Shown here one piece after another: positions 17,687-26,513 of a stretch of DNA of 64,000 bases; position 1 is the stretch's first letter; each line of letters opens with the position of its first letter. The DNA is from Desulfolucanica intricata (GTDB lineage Bacteria > Bacillota > Desulfotomaculia > Desulfotomaculales > Desulfofarciminaceae), in NCBI RefSeq assembly GCF_001592105.1, contig NZ_BCWE01000001.1, positions 62,001 to 126,000 of the forward strand, written 5' to 3'. A program made the position numbers and the translations under genes. The notes beneath the pieces are model-generated. The model did not search any database and was not told where the DNA came from. It saw only the letters and a program-made list of their open reading frames with translations.

Positions 17687-19489
17687 ATGAAAAGTAACCT
17701 TTACAAAAAGTATGAAAAACTAAAAAATGATTACGAAAAAAAAGTTGTTAAAAAGAAGAAACAAAGTGATTTCCTGGTTTTTTTAAGATCCCTGATTTTC
17801 CTGTCTATAGTGGGATTTTTGCTGGCATATACATTCTTCCTGGCAAATCCGATTTACCTTTTTTTAAGCGGAATATTAATTGTTGTCTTCTTCCTGCTGA
17901 TCGTTAAACACAACCGAATTAAAGAGTCCGTTAAATATTTGGAGAAATTATGTCAGATCAACGATACTGCTCTGCAGCGCCTTTCCGGAAAATGGGCAAA
18001 CTTCTCCAATACGGGTAACCGTTTTCTTAACCCTGAACACCCGTATTCATCGGATTTAAACATTTTTGGACAGGGGTCGCTGTTTCAATATATTAATGCT
18101 GCCACTTTTTATATAGGTGAAGAAAAGTTAGCTAAGCTTTTGAGTTCTTCAGATGACTTAGACCAAATACATCAAAGACAGCAAGCGGTGGCAGAACTTA
18201 AACCCCGTCTGAACTGGCGTCAGCATTTTCAAGCACTAGGAATGCTCGATGATTTAAAACAAATAAAGAACACTGAAAAACTGTTAACATGGGCAGAAAG
18301 TAAGCCGTTGTTGATAAACAATAAATATTTATCTTTGATCCGGTTTTTTCCTTTTATTACTTTTGGTTTAGTTGTGTTGGGGTTATTTCATCTTACTCCC
18401 CTCTACCTTTGGATTTTACCTTTAGCAATTCAAATTATTATTGTGGCTTTCACAGAAAAAACCGTTCACCAGGCCTTTAGTGAAACCGGAAAAACAGTTA
18501 AAGAAATAAAACGTTATTCTGCTCTTCTAAACTGCATTGAACCGGAGAACTTTGAAGCTCCGCTACTGGTTAAGTTAAAAGATAAGCTTGTGGCAGACGG
18601 CTATACACCATCCCAGCAAATAAAAAACCTTTTCAAAATAGCCGAACGCATGGCTCTCAGGTATTCCAGCCTTCATATCATTATTAACATAAGTACCTTA
18701 TGGGACTTACATACTTTGATTAAATTAGAAAGCTGGAAAAATAAATCAGGTCAGAAACTTAGAACCTGGTTGAGTGTTATTGGTGAATTTGAAGCTTTGT
18801 CCAGCCTGGCCGGCCTTGCCCACGACCATCCGGATTGGGCATTTCCTGAAATCACTAAATCGTCACCAACATTTAGTGCCAGTTCCCTCGGACACCCGCT
18901 GATTAAAGATGAAACTCGCGTCTGTAATAATATATCTCTACCCGGTCCCGGAACTATTTTGCTAATTACTGGTTCTAACATGTCCGGCAAAAGTACTTTT
19001 CTAAGAACTATAGGCATCAACCTTGTTCTTGCCTATGCCGGAGCTCCTGTGTGCGCGAAGAAGCTGTGCTGCTCACTGATGGATATTTATAGCAGTATGC
19101 AGGTTAGCGACAACCTGGAGCAAAACGTTTCCACGTTTTACGCTGAGCTAAAGAGAATCAAGTTAATTGTAGACGCTGCTAAAACCGGAAAGCCGATTAT
19201 TTTCTTAATAGATGAAATCTTTAATGGAACTAATTCAAAAGATAGAATTTTAGGTGCCCAAGCGGTAATAAAGAATTTAAACAAATTAAACACCATTGGC
19301 CTGGTATCCACTCACGATTTAGAACTTAGCCGGTTGGAAACAGAGAGTCCTTTAATCAAAAATTACCATTTTAGGGATGAGATAACCGGCGAAAGAATCA
19401 ATTTTGATTATCGTCTAAGGCCCGGAGTTTCACAATCCACCAATGCCATGGCCCTAATGAAAATAATTGGACTCCTGGAAACTGAATAA
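17687..19489 (+). CDS. membrane-anchored MutS-like ATPase
   Basis: 600 residues. Two N-terminal membrane helices (about residues 25-45 and 50-72) and another pair near residues 215-260 are followed by a MutS lever-like helical region and a C-terminal MutS-type ATPase: Walker A TGSNMSGKSTFLRT near residue 430, DEIFNGT as Walker B, and STHDLEL. It lacks the mismatch-recognition domain of MutS1 and the Smr/KOW parts of MutS2, so a mismatch-repair role is unlikely. Related membrane MutS-like proteins occur in Firmicutes without a defined function. It starts 78 bases after fdhD with its own ribosome binding site. Confidence 0.85.
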   Translation: MKSNLYKKYEKLKNDYEKKVVKKKKQSDFLVFLRSLIFLSIVGFLLAYTFFLANPIYLFLSGILIVVFFLLIVKHNRIKESVKYLEKLCQINDTALQRLSGKWANFSNTGNRFLNPEHPYSSDLNIFGQGSLFQYINAATFYIGEEKLAKLLSSSDDLDQIHQRQQAVAELKPRLNWRQHFQALGMLDDLKQIKNTEKLLTWAESKPLLINNKYLSLIRFFPFITFGLVVLGLFHLTPLYLWILPLAIQIIIVAFTEKTVHQAFSETGKTVKEIKRYSALLNCIEPENFEAPLLVKLKDKLVADGYTPSQQIKNLFKIAERMALRYSSLHIIINISTLWDLHTLIKLESWKNKSGQKLRTWLSVIGEFEALSSLAGLAHDHPDWAFPEITKSSPTFSASSLGHPLIKDETRVCNNISLPGPGTILLITGSNMSGKSTFLRTIGINLVLAYAGAPVCAKKLCCSLMDIYSSMQVSDNLEQNVSTFYAELKRIKLIVDAAKTGKPIIFLIDEIFNGTNSKDRILGAQAVIKNLNKLNTIGLVSTHDLELSRLETESPLIKNYHFRDEITGERINFDYRLRPGVSQSTNAMALMKIIGLLETE

Positions 19490-19508
19490 TTGTCAAAAAA
19501 CACCAAAA

Positions 19509-19555
19509 AGAGAGAACCGGTGAAATTAAGAATCCACAGTTCTCTCTATTCTTTA
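19509..19555 (+). terminator. terminator between the convergent MutS-like and moeA genes
   Basis: Nine-base-pair stem AGAGAGAAC/GTTCTCTCT with a 21-base loop, followed by ATTCTTTAATT. It lies between two convergent stop codons and may serve both. Confidence 0.6.
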
Positions 19556-19556
19556 A

Positions 19557-21482
19557 TTAATCCTGTTCCCACATAATTTTTCCACAGTCCCTTAAATCGT
19601 AGCCTCCCAAGGAATAAACCTCTTCTTGAAAGGCAGATAATTTAATAACTTTAAGTAATCTTTGGATATATGGGGTGTCCCAGTATTCTTTCGGTATACA
19701 GAGGTCATAGCGCTCTTCTACTACACTGATAAACTCCAGTCCCAGTGCTTTAGCAGCGGCCCGTATTCCAAGACCCGCATCCGCTGACCCACCGGCTACC
19801 GCAGCAGCCACTGCCATGTGAGTATATTCCTCCCGGTCATAACCTTCAATTTGATCGGGGGCAATTCCTAATTCTTTGAGTTTGTAATCCAAGAGCACCC
19901 GAGTTCCGGCTCCACGCTGGCGGTTAATGAAGCTGACCCCTTCTTTGGTCAAGTCTTTGAGACCGTTAATCCCTTTGGGATTACCCGGTGCCAACATTAG
20001 TCCCTGTTCCCTGTAAACCAGGTTCACCAGTACCACCGGCTTACCGGGCAGCAAACGTTTTATGTAGGACACATTATAATCCCCTGTTTCTTCATCTAAT
20101 AGGTGTGTTCCGGCACAATGCGCCTCTCCCCGCTTCAGGGCAGTAAGCCCTCCCAGGCTGCCTACGTGGGCAGAAGATAATGTGGCCTCGGGGAAGTTTT
20201 GACGAAGGTAATTAGCCAGCACGTCCAGTGCAATATCATGGCTGCCGATAACTACCGTAGTTTCCAACACCTCATCCAGTGACCGCTGCAGTTCTACCTC
20301 AACCGTTTCAGCAACGTTAAATCCCTCACTGGCCCGCGGTACGGTCAACATCCCATCGGCCCGTACCATTGACATAATCACTCCGGCCCCGCGGGAAATC
20401 GGGGTAGCAATGATTTTATCACCCACCCGGCCAAGTTTAACCCGAATAAATTCCTCCATCCCCAGGGGAGAAACTATTTTGCGGGATACAATAGCGTTAG
20501 TCTTGGGTACAATCGGTGGAAGAGAACCCAGTTTTTTATAAATAACCGGCTTGACAAATAAATCCATACAAAGCATGGCAGATACCGGGTAACCGGGAAC
20601 ACCAATTACCGGTTTACCCCGAATGGCTCCCAAAATAACCGGTTTTCCCGGCTTAATCGCCACTCCATGGGTAAGTATTACCCCCAAATCACTAATTAAA
20701 CTTCCGGTAAAGTCTTCCCGCCCGGCTGATGAACCCGCATTAATTAGTAATATATCAGCATCATCCACTGCCTTTAACATAGTTTCTTTTAACAATTCAT
20801 AGTCATCGACAGTTATTTCCCGCCGCAGTGGGATACCACCCCACTGCCTCACCATAGCTCCGAATACCCTCGTATTATACTCTATAATATCCCCCGGTTT
20901 TAAATCACTGCCCGGCTGCACAAGCTCGGATCCGGTGGGCATCAGTGCCACCTTCGGCCTGGGGTGTACAGCGATTTCATTCACTCCACCGGCTAAAACA
21001 GCTCCGATATCAGCAGGTCTTAGCCGGTGGTTTGCGGGAAGAATCATTTCTGTTGCCACCACATCTTCCCCAATTAACCGGACATGCTGCCACGGGGAGG
21101 CTGCCGAGGTAATTTCTATTACATCATTCGAAATATAGTGCACGTCCTCAATCATAATTACCGCATCACAATTGGCGGGAATTGGATCACCGGTATCCAC
21201 CACTATAAAATCTTCATCAGCCCGCAGCTGCTTGGGAGATGTTTCAGAAGCTCCAAAGGTTTTAACTGCCGGGACAGCCACTCCGTCCATAGCAGAAGCA
21301 TGATAATGAGGAGATGAAATTCTCGCATAAATTGGGGCTGCTGTTACTCTGTCCAGTGCATCCTCTACCGGTATCATCTCCGGTTCCCCGGGTTTTAACG
21401 CTCCCTCTTCTTCTAAAAAACGCATAAAGTTTTCTAAGGCCTCTTCACGAGGCTGGTTATTTAAATAGACATTCCTTTTCAC
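19557..21482 (-). CDS. MoeA fused to a periplasmic-binding-protein-like domain
   Basis: 641 residues. Residues 1 to about 405 are a full molybdopterin molybdenumtransferase MoeA (MDGVAV near residue 65, GSSAGREDFT, KPGKPVILG, GYPVSAMLC). Residues from about 415 to 641 form a PBP-like/LysR-substrate-type domain (GSHDIALDVLANYLRQ, RQRGAGTRVLLDYKL, GSADAGLGIRAAA) related to oxyanion-binding domains. The fusion is known in clostridia and archaea; sensing or delivery of molybdate or tungstate is a family-based guess. GTG 21482 overlaps the upstream moeA stop (GTGA), so translation is coupled. Confidence 0.93.
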   Translation of the reverse strand: MKRNVYLNNQPREEALENFMRFLEEEGALKPGEPEMIPVEDALDRVTAAPIYARISSPHYHASAMDGVAVPAVKTFGASETSPKQLRADEDFIVVDTGDPIPANCDAVIMIEDVHYISNDVIEITSAASPWQHVRLIGEDVVATEMILPANHRLRPADIGAVLAGGVNEIAVHPRPKVALMPTGSELVQPGSDLKPGDIIEYNTRVFGAMVRQWGGIPLRREITVDDYELLKETMLKAVDDADILLINAGSSAGREDFTGSLISDLGVILTHGVAIKPGKPVILGAIRGKPVIGVPGYPVSAMLCMDLFVKPVIYKKLGSLPPIVPKTNAIVSRKIVSPLGMEEFIRVKLGRVGDKIIATPISRGAGVIMSMVRADGMLTVPRASEGFNVAETVEVELQRSLDEVLETTVVIGSHDIALDVLANYLRQNFPEATLSSAHVGSLGGLTALKRGEAHCAGTHLLDEETGDYNVSYIKRLLPGKPVVLVNLVYREQGLMLAPGNPKGINGLKDLTKEGVSFINRQRGAGTRVLLDYKLKELGIAPDQIEGYDREEYTHMAVAAAVAGGSADAGLGIRAAAKALGLEFISVVEERYDLCIPKEYWDTPYIQRLLKVIKLSAFQEEVYSLGGYDLRDCGKIMWEQD

Positions 21483-22738
21483 TGACCTTCAACTCCTAAT
21501 ACTGTCATCTCAAAAAGTTTGACGGCCACTACATCTCCGGCCTCTACACCCTCACTATTTAAGGGAATACGGGCCAGCCCGTCCGCATTAACCATTGTAG
21601 TAATCAGACCTGATTTACCTAGAACCGGTTCGGCTATAAGCTCACCGTCTTTTAATTTAAGCTGCACCCGAATATAATCTTCCCGTCCCGCAGCTGAGCG
21701 TAAATTGCGGGTAATTTTAGCCCGCAGTGGAAAGTCACCAATACTATTTTCCGAATACCCGCCTGTACGTACCAGCGGAGCTGCCAGAAGATCAAATATT
21801 ACCATTGCCGATACAGGGTGTCCCGGAAGTCCGAAAACCGGCTTACCGTCAACTACTGCACCTATGGTAGGTTTTCCCGGACGCACCGATACCCCGTGAA
21901 ATAAAACTCCCGGCTCCCCCAGAGAAGAGATTACATCGGTAGCCACATCCCGCGTACCTACCGAACTGCCGCCGGAGATTAAAACCATATCATTCTCGGC
22001 GAGGACTATTTGCATTATTTCCCGTAAAACCTTAAAGTCATCCCTGACCACTCCATATATTTTTGGTTCTCCCCCATTAACAACCACCTGTCCGTAAAGG
22101 GTATAGGAATTTATATCTCGCACCTGCCCGGGACCCGTTTTTTGTTCCGGGGAAACCACCTCATCTCCGGTGGAAATTATACCTACCTGCATCGGGACAG
22201 TTATTTCCACTTCAGTTATCCCCATGGCTGCCAGCAACCCCAAGTCCTGGGGACGAATAATATGGCCGGCCCTAAAAACCACCGCACCGGGGGATACATC
22301 CTCACCTTTAAGTACAACATTTTCTCCGGGTGCCACCGGGCGGGTTACTCCAATGGTCTTGTCATCCAGTTCCTCGGTATATTCAAGCATCACCACGGCA
22401 TCAGCACCGGGTGGAAGCATCCCTCCGGTGGGAATTTTACGACAATAGCCGGTCTTTAACTCACTGCCGGCATCCTGTCCCATAAGTATCTCACCGTCTA
22501 CATCAAGATAGGCCGGCAATCCCTCTGAAGCACCGTAGGTATCCCTGGCCCGCACCGCAAAACCGTCCATGGTAGAACGGTCAAAGCCCGGTATATTTTC
22601 CTTAGAAACTGCATCTTTGGCCAGTTTCTTGCCCAGTGCCTTTAAAAGGGGTACTGTTACAGTCCTTTTTACACCGGACAGGTGTTCGGTAATTATTGTT
22701 CGTGACTCTTGTATAGTTAAAACTTTAAAAAGTTCCAA
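21479..22738 (-). CDS. moeA: molybdopterin molybdenumtransferase MoeA
   Basis: Inserts Mo (or W) into adenylylated molybdopterin. 419 residues. DRSTMDGFAVRARDTYG, PTGGMLPPGADAVV, TGDEVV, SGGSSVGTRD and LPGHPVSAMVIF are MoeA signatures. The frame is open upstream, but the TTG at 22738 lies seven bases after AGGAGG, and MELFKVLTIQEA-type N-termini are normal. It is paired with the fused MoeA: one copy may handle Mo and the other W, or they may act in sequence. This is inference. Confidence 0.95.
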   Translation of the reverse strand: MELFKVLTIQESRTIITEHLSGVKRTVTVPLLKALGKKLAKDAVSKENIPGFDRSTMDGFAVRARDTYGASEGLPAYLDVDGEILMGQDAGSELKTGYCRKIPTGGMLPPGADAVVMLEYTEELDDKTIGVTRPVAPGENVVLKGEDVSPGAVVFRAGHIIRPQDLGLLAAMGITEVEITVPMQVGIISTGDEVVSPEQKTGPGQVRDINSYTLYGQVVVNGGEPKIYGVVRDDFKVLREIMQIVLAENDMVLISGGSSVGTRDVATDVISSLGEPGVLFHGVSVRPGKPTIGAVVDGKPVFGLPGHPVSAMVIFDLLAAPLVRTGGYSENSIGDFPLRAKITRNLRSAAGREDYIRVQLKLKDGELIAEPVLGKSGLITTMVNADGLARIPLNSEGVEAGDVVAVKLFEMTVLGVEGQ

Positions 22739-22749
22739 TCTCGGCCCTC

Positions 22750-22926
22750 CTAAAAACAACCCAACTCACAGGCTTTAATTTTAATTTTAAGTATATCCGC
22801 TGCCTGTCCAATTATTTTCGGAGGCACATTAAAATCATCGGCCAGTTTGCGGGCCGCCGTACAGCTGAGGCGTCCTTCCGGAGCGGCCTTCTTTACTGCA
22901 TCCAGGATCTGCTTATCTATTTCCAT
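22750..22926 (-). CDS. small helical protein of the moe operon
   Basis: 58 residues: MEIDKQILDAVKKAAPEG, then RLSCTAARKLADDFNVPPK, then IIGQAADILKIKIKACELGCF. It reads as a small winged-helix-like fold with a Cys-rich C-terminus (CELGCF). The ATG follows AAAGGGG. Its stop lies 11 bases before the moeA start and the moeA ribosome binding site overlaps its end, so it is the first gene of the operon. The biochemical role is unknown; context suggests molybdenum cofactor metabolism or its regulation. Confidence 0.65.
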   Translation of the reverse strand: MEIDKQILDAVKKAAPEGRLSCTAARKLADDFNVPPKIIGQAADILKIKIKACELGCF

Positions 22927-22944
22927 TTTGATATCCCCTTTCTG

Positions 22945-23056
22945 CTAAAAGTTCCTTTCCAAATTAAGAGAGGCTTACCGGTTTCCCGGTACACCCTTAA
23001 CCGTTAACAAGAAAGTCGCTAACGCGACGGGCACTCGTACTTGAAGGAAATTATGC
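22945..23056 (-). ncRNA. structured leader of the moe operon
   Basis: On the minus strand between a possible -10 (CATAAT, 23050-23055) and the first gene lie two perfect hairpins, GTCGC-GTTA-GCGAC and TACCGG-GAAA-CCGGTA with a GNRA tetraloop, followed by GCCTCTC. The position in front of molybdenum cofactor genes makes a Moco/Tuco-type sensor a reasonable thought, but I cannot match the Moco RNA consensus. The rest of the 22927-23328 gap is AT-rich with one DnaA-box-like TTATCCACA at 23112-23120. Confidence 0.35.
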
Positions 23057-23328
23057 AGCAACAATTCTAAAGCAGGAAAGAAAACATTAACTACTTTACA
23101 AAAACAAGAACTTATCCACAAAACTTAGAAAAGCATAATTTCCTAAAGTAAAAATCGGTTTTCGTTTAGCCGCCATAGTAAAATACCTTCGGCTAATAAA
23201 ATCGGAGTAAAAATATACTTTTTGTTATTTTTTTCGATATCATCCTTACTTATCCTGCTTATTTTTCAATTCAGTAAATTTTTGTGTTAAAATACATTAA
23301 TCAATAATTTTTAAAGGAAGATTACGAA

Positions 23329-24837
23329 ATGAACAAAATTTACTTACAAGCACCTGAAGAAGATTATCTTCCATCTTTACAGGATATTATTCGCTTATTT
23401 TTTCCCGATAAGTGTATCTGCACTAATTTTTCCGAACCGCCTGCAGAGGAGGATATTATTATTCGGGCCGTGATAAATCTAACCGGTGTAATTACCGCTA
23501 ATATATATATATATCAGGACAAGAGGGAATACACACACCGGGAAAACGCTTTAGAAAATACCGGTGACAAGAAAAATGAAGCAAAAAGGCTGGTCAGACT
23601 GGCCCTTTTTCGCCTGCTTACACAATTGACCGGAGCAGTACCCAGCCCCTGGGGAATTTTAACCGGCATTAGACCTACCAAGGTTATTCACAGATTATTT
23701 GACCTGGGATACGGCAGCCCGGAAATAATTAATAAATTAATAACTGATTACTCACTATCTAAAGATAAAGCAAAACTGGTTACTGAAACCGCCAAACGCC
23801 AGCGTAAATTTCTTCTCAATAAAACCGAGGCATCAAAGCTGGTAAGTATTTATATCGGTATCCCCTTCTGTCCTACCCGGTGCTTATACTGCTCTTTTCC
23901 GGCCTATCCTATTAAAAAATTTAAGTCCTGGGTTGAACCGTTTTTAAAAGCACTGATGCAGGAAATTATTGAGATAGGCACAGCCATTAGGGAGTGCGGC
24001 CTTCAAGTACAAACTATCTATTTCGGAGGAGGCACGCCCACCAGTATAAGTGTGGAACAATTAGAGGCTCTGTTAAATTCCGTTAACAAATATTTACGTT
24101 TTTCACAAACCCTTGAGATTACCATAGAAGGCGGGCGCCCTGACACGTTATCTCCGGAAATTCTGGCTGTTTGTGCTGAAGCAGGAGTTAACCGTCTAAG
24201 CATTAATCCACAAACAATGCAGGAAAAAACATTAAATACCATCGGCCGGGAGCATACGGTAAATGACATTTATCAAGCCATGGAAGCTGCCCGGAAGATA
24301 GGCTTCCCGGTAATCAATATGGACTTAATTGTAGGACTTCCCGGGGAAACAGGCGCCGATGTAACAAAAACTATGTCTTTAATAAAATCTTTAAGTCCGG
24401 AAAATTTAACTGTCCATGCCCTGGCTGTAAAAAAGGCTTCATTACTAAAGCAGGAACTTCACCTGCACAAGTTGCCCGGTGAAAGCGAAGCAGTGAAAAT
24501 GTGGGAAATAACCCGTCAAGGTGCCCTTAATATGGGGTTAATCCCTTATTACTTGTACCGGCAAAAAAGGATTATCGGAAATCTGGAGAATATAGGTTAT
24601 GCATTACCCGGAAAAGAATGTATTTACAATATCCACATGATCGAAGAAAAGCAGACCATTATAGGACTCGGTGCCGGGGCAGGTTCCAAGTGGTTACGAC
24701 CTGATGATTGGCTTCTGACCAACCGGTATAACCCCAAGGATCCGCTAATGTATACGGAGAGAATTGAAGAACTGATAAAATGGAAGAAACAAGAAATCAG
24801 TAATTTGACCCGGCTTGAAAAAAGCGTTCCTTTATAG
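23329..24837 (+). CDS. hemZ: HemZ, radical SAM coproporphyrinogen III oxidase-like protein
   Basis: Oxygen-independent coproporphyrinogen dehydrogenase-type radical SAM protein, 502 residues as in Bacillus HemZ. The radical SAM [4Fe-4S] ligands are Cys181, Cys185 and Cys188 (CPTRCLYC), after a HemZ-specific N-terminal region (SPWGILTGIRPTKVIHRL). YFGGGTPTS, GRPDTLS, NPQTMQ and DLIVGLPGE follow the family pattern. The C-terminal part resembles the HemN-like accessory domain. The ATG follows AAAGGAAG. Function in heme synthesis is family-based; some HemN-like enzymes have other substrates. Confidence 0.9.
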   Translation: MNKIYLQAPEEDYLPSLQDIIRLFFPDKCICTNFSEPPAEEDIIIRAVINLTGVITANIYIYQDKREYTHRENALENTGDKKNEAKRLVRLALFRLLTQLTGAVPSPWGILTGIRPTKVIHRLFDLGYGSPEIINKLITDYSLSKDKAKLVTETAKRQRKFLLNKTEASKLVSIYIGIPFCPTRCLYCSFPAYPIKKFKSWVEPFLKALMQEIIEIGTAIRECGLQVQTIYFGGGTPTSISVEQLEALLNSVNKYLRFSQTLEITIEGGRPDTLSPEILAVCAEAGVNRLSINPQTMQEKTLNTIGREHTVNDIYQAMEAARKIGFPVINMDLIVGLPGETGADVTKTMSLIKSLSPENLTVHALAVKKASLLKQELHLHKLPGESEAVKMWEITRQGALNMGLIPYYLYRQKRIIGNLENIGYALPGKECIYNIHMIEEKQTIIGLGAGAGSKWLRPDDWLLTNRYNPKDPLMYTERIEELIKWKKQEISNLTRLEKSVPL

Positions 24838-24866
24838 ACTTAAGGAACGCTTAATAGTATTTTTCT
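24820..24866 (+). terminator. terminator of hemZ and ddh (bidirectional)
   Basis: Perfect eleven-base-pair stem AAGCGTTCCTT/AAGGAACGCTT with a nine-base loop, overlapping the end of hemZ. On the minus strand it is followed by TTTTTT, on the plus strand by AATAGTATTTTT. It serves two convergent genes. Confidence 0.85.
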
Positions 24867-24868
24867 TC

Positions 24869-25852
24869 TTACAGTAGATCTCTTCTTAATTCTTCCGCTG
24901 ATTTACTTGATAAATAAGCAGGTGGAACATCAAAAACGGTCTTTGCTCCAATCTGCCCGTCTTTGTTTAAGCGATAAGCAGCACGTGCATAAGCCACCAA
25001 TACACTGGCGGTAAATTCAGGGTTACTGCCTAATTTCAATGAGTATTCAATAATATGATCATTTTGACCTTCTCCCGTCTTTCCGCTGCGAATTACAAAG
25101 CCTCCATGCGGCATTTTTGAATGTTCTCTTTTTAATTCTTCTTCTGTAATAAATTTTACTTTAGTCTCATACTCTGCAAAATAGTTAGGCATTGTTTTAA
25201 TCTCCTGCTCTATTCTCTCCTTATCGGCCCCTTCCTCGGCCACAACATAACATTCGCGAAGGTGTTTTTCTCTGGTTGTAAGATCAGGATTTTCTCCACT
25301 TCTTACTTTTTTAATTGCTTCGTCAAGTGGAACAGTATATTGAATGCCGCCTTTTACCCCTTTAATTCTTCTAATGGCGTCGGAATGACCTTGACTGACT
25401 CCTCTTCCCCAAAATGTATAATCTTTTCCCTGAGGCAATATTGCCCCGGCCATCATCCTATTAAGTGAAAACAGGCCAGGGTCCCACCCTACAGAAATTA
25501 TACTTGTATTACCGTTTGCTTTAGCTGCTTCATCAACAGCAGCAAAGTGTTCCGGAATTTTGGCATGAGTGTCAAAGCTATCTACAGTATTGAACATTTT
25601 TGCAAAAAATGGGCTCTGTTCCGGAAGATCGGCAGCCGAACCACCACATAATATCATAACATCAATTTGGTTTTTATACTCTTCAGCAGCAGTAATATGT
25701 AATACTTTAACATCTGAATCTTTTACAGTAATACTGTCAGGTGTTCTTCTCGTAAATACCGCTACCAACTGTATATCGGTATTCTGCTTAATAGCTGCTT
25801 CAACACCTTTTCCCAAATTTCCATAGCCAACTATACCGACTTTAATTACCAA
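24869..25852 (-). CDS. ddh: meso-diaminopimelate D-dehydrogenase
   Basis: NADPH-dependent enzyme interconverting tetrahydrodipicolinate and meso-diaminopimelate, a one-step lysine and cell-wall precursor route. 327 residues, the usual length. The dinucleotide-binding motif is VGIVGYGNLGKG at the N-terminus; CGGSAADLP, SVGWDPGLFSLNR, WGRGVSQGHSDAIRRI and MPHGGFVIRSG are substrate-site segments. The start is TTG 25852, eight bases after GAGGAGG. A TATAAT with an upstream TGG lies about 60 bases before the start on the minus strand. It indicates meso-DAP peptidoglycan. Confidence 0.95.
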   Translation of the reverse strand: MVIKVGIVGYGNLGKGVEAAIKQNTDIQLVAVFTRRTPDSITVKDSDVKVLHITAAEEYKNQIDVMILCGGSAADLPEQSPFFAKMFNTVDSFDTHAKIPEHFAAVDEAAKANGNTSIISVGWDPGLFSLNRMMAGAILPQGKDYTFWGRGVSQGHSDAIRRIKGVKGGIQYTVPLDEAIKKVRSGENPDLTTREKHLRECYVVAEEGADKERIEQEIKTMPNYFAEYETKVKFITEEELKREHSKMPHGGFVIRSGKTGEGQNDHIIEYSLKLGSNPEFTASVLVAYARAAYRLNKDGQIGAKTVFDVPPAYLSSKSAEELRRDLL

Positions 25853-26096
25853 CTGATTTCCCTCCTCTTAATTATATATTATCCTTTTTTTAGTAAATAA
25901 CCCGAATGTTATTATACCACAATTACTCTATATTAGTAGACTTACTATATTCAAATTTACTTATTAAATTATCTGTATGAACCCATATAAAATTTAGTTT
26001 TTTCTTAGAGTTATTTGATATGTTGTTTTTCGTACATAGACATTTAAAAAAAAGTTAAATATAAAAGAAATATTGCAGAAGGTGGTGAAGTCAGAA

Positions 26097-26222
26097 TTGG
26101 CAGTTTGGAAATGCGAGGAGTGCGGTGCAGTCGTAGAAGCTCGATGCAAGCCGGGAAAATGTAAAACTTGTGGTGCTGCCAAAGATAAACTGGTAAAAGA
26201 GGTTGCAGAAGGTAACAAATAA
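26097..26222 (+). CDS. RCKP-type rubredoxin-like miniprotein
   Basis: 41 residues. WKCEECG and KCKTCG form two CxxC knuckles typical of a rubredoxin or zinc-ribbon site, and the RCKP tetrapeptide between them defines the RCKP rubredoxin-like domain. It could carry one Fe or Zn. The start is TTG 26097, eight bases after AGGTGGTGA, which is nearly the full Shine-Dalgarno. An 8-residue-repeat gene follows 77 bases later on the same strand. The partner reductase or acceptor is not evident. Confidence 0.75.
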   Translation: MAVWKCEECGAVVEARCKPGKCKTCGAAKDKLVKEVAEGNK

Positions 26223-26299
26223 GCACAAGAGATGAACCCTAATAAGTAGATTATTTTAACCGGCAATAAGTAATAATAAATAACATAAGGAGTGAGTTT

Positions 26300-26428
26300 A
26301 TGCCAAAGGCAGAGCAATTAAGAACTACAAAGGCGGAAGAACTAAGAAGTGTCACTGCCGGCCAGTTAAGAAATCTAGACGCCAAAGGCTTACAATTTAC
26401 GTCAACAAAGCATTTGAAAAATAAATAA
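26300..26428 (+). CDS. octapeptide-repeat miniprotein
   Basis: 42 residues starting at an ATG after AAGGAG. After MPK the protein is almost entirely an eight-residue repeat: AEQLRTTK, AEELRSVT, AGQLRNLD, AKGLQFTS, TKHLKNK. Ala (position 1), Leu (4) and Arg (5) recur, so each unit places an Ala/Leu face and an Arg at an eight-residue spacing. The DNA shows the same 24-base periodicity. The strong ribosome binding site, the operon position after the RCKP gene and the terminator behind it argue for a real gene. Function unknown. Confidence 0.6.
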   Translation: MPKAEQLRTTKAEELRSVTAGQLRNLDAKGLQFTSTKHLKNK

Positions 26429-26475
26429 GGCAACAGCATTAACCAATAACAAAATGAGCTTACAAAAAAATTAAC

Positions 26476-26513
26476 CTAAAAATGCTCCGGCTATTAAACC
26501 GGAGCATTTTTTG
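26476..26513 (+). terminator. bidirectional terminator
   Basis: Perfect ten-base-pair stem AATGCTCCGG/CCGGAGCATT with an eight-base loop, flanked by A and T runs. It ends the RCKP/repeat unit on the plus strand and overlaps the last codons of the convergent glutamate-synthase-like gene. Confidence 0.85.

Noticed and set aside
25994-26317. 107-codon minus-strand frame over the RCKP gene
   Set aside because: It is antisense to the small gene with the clear CxxC motifs and near-perfect Shine-Dalgarno; its own composition is not protein-like.
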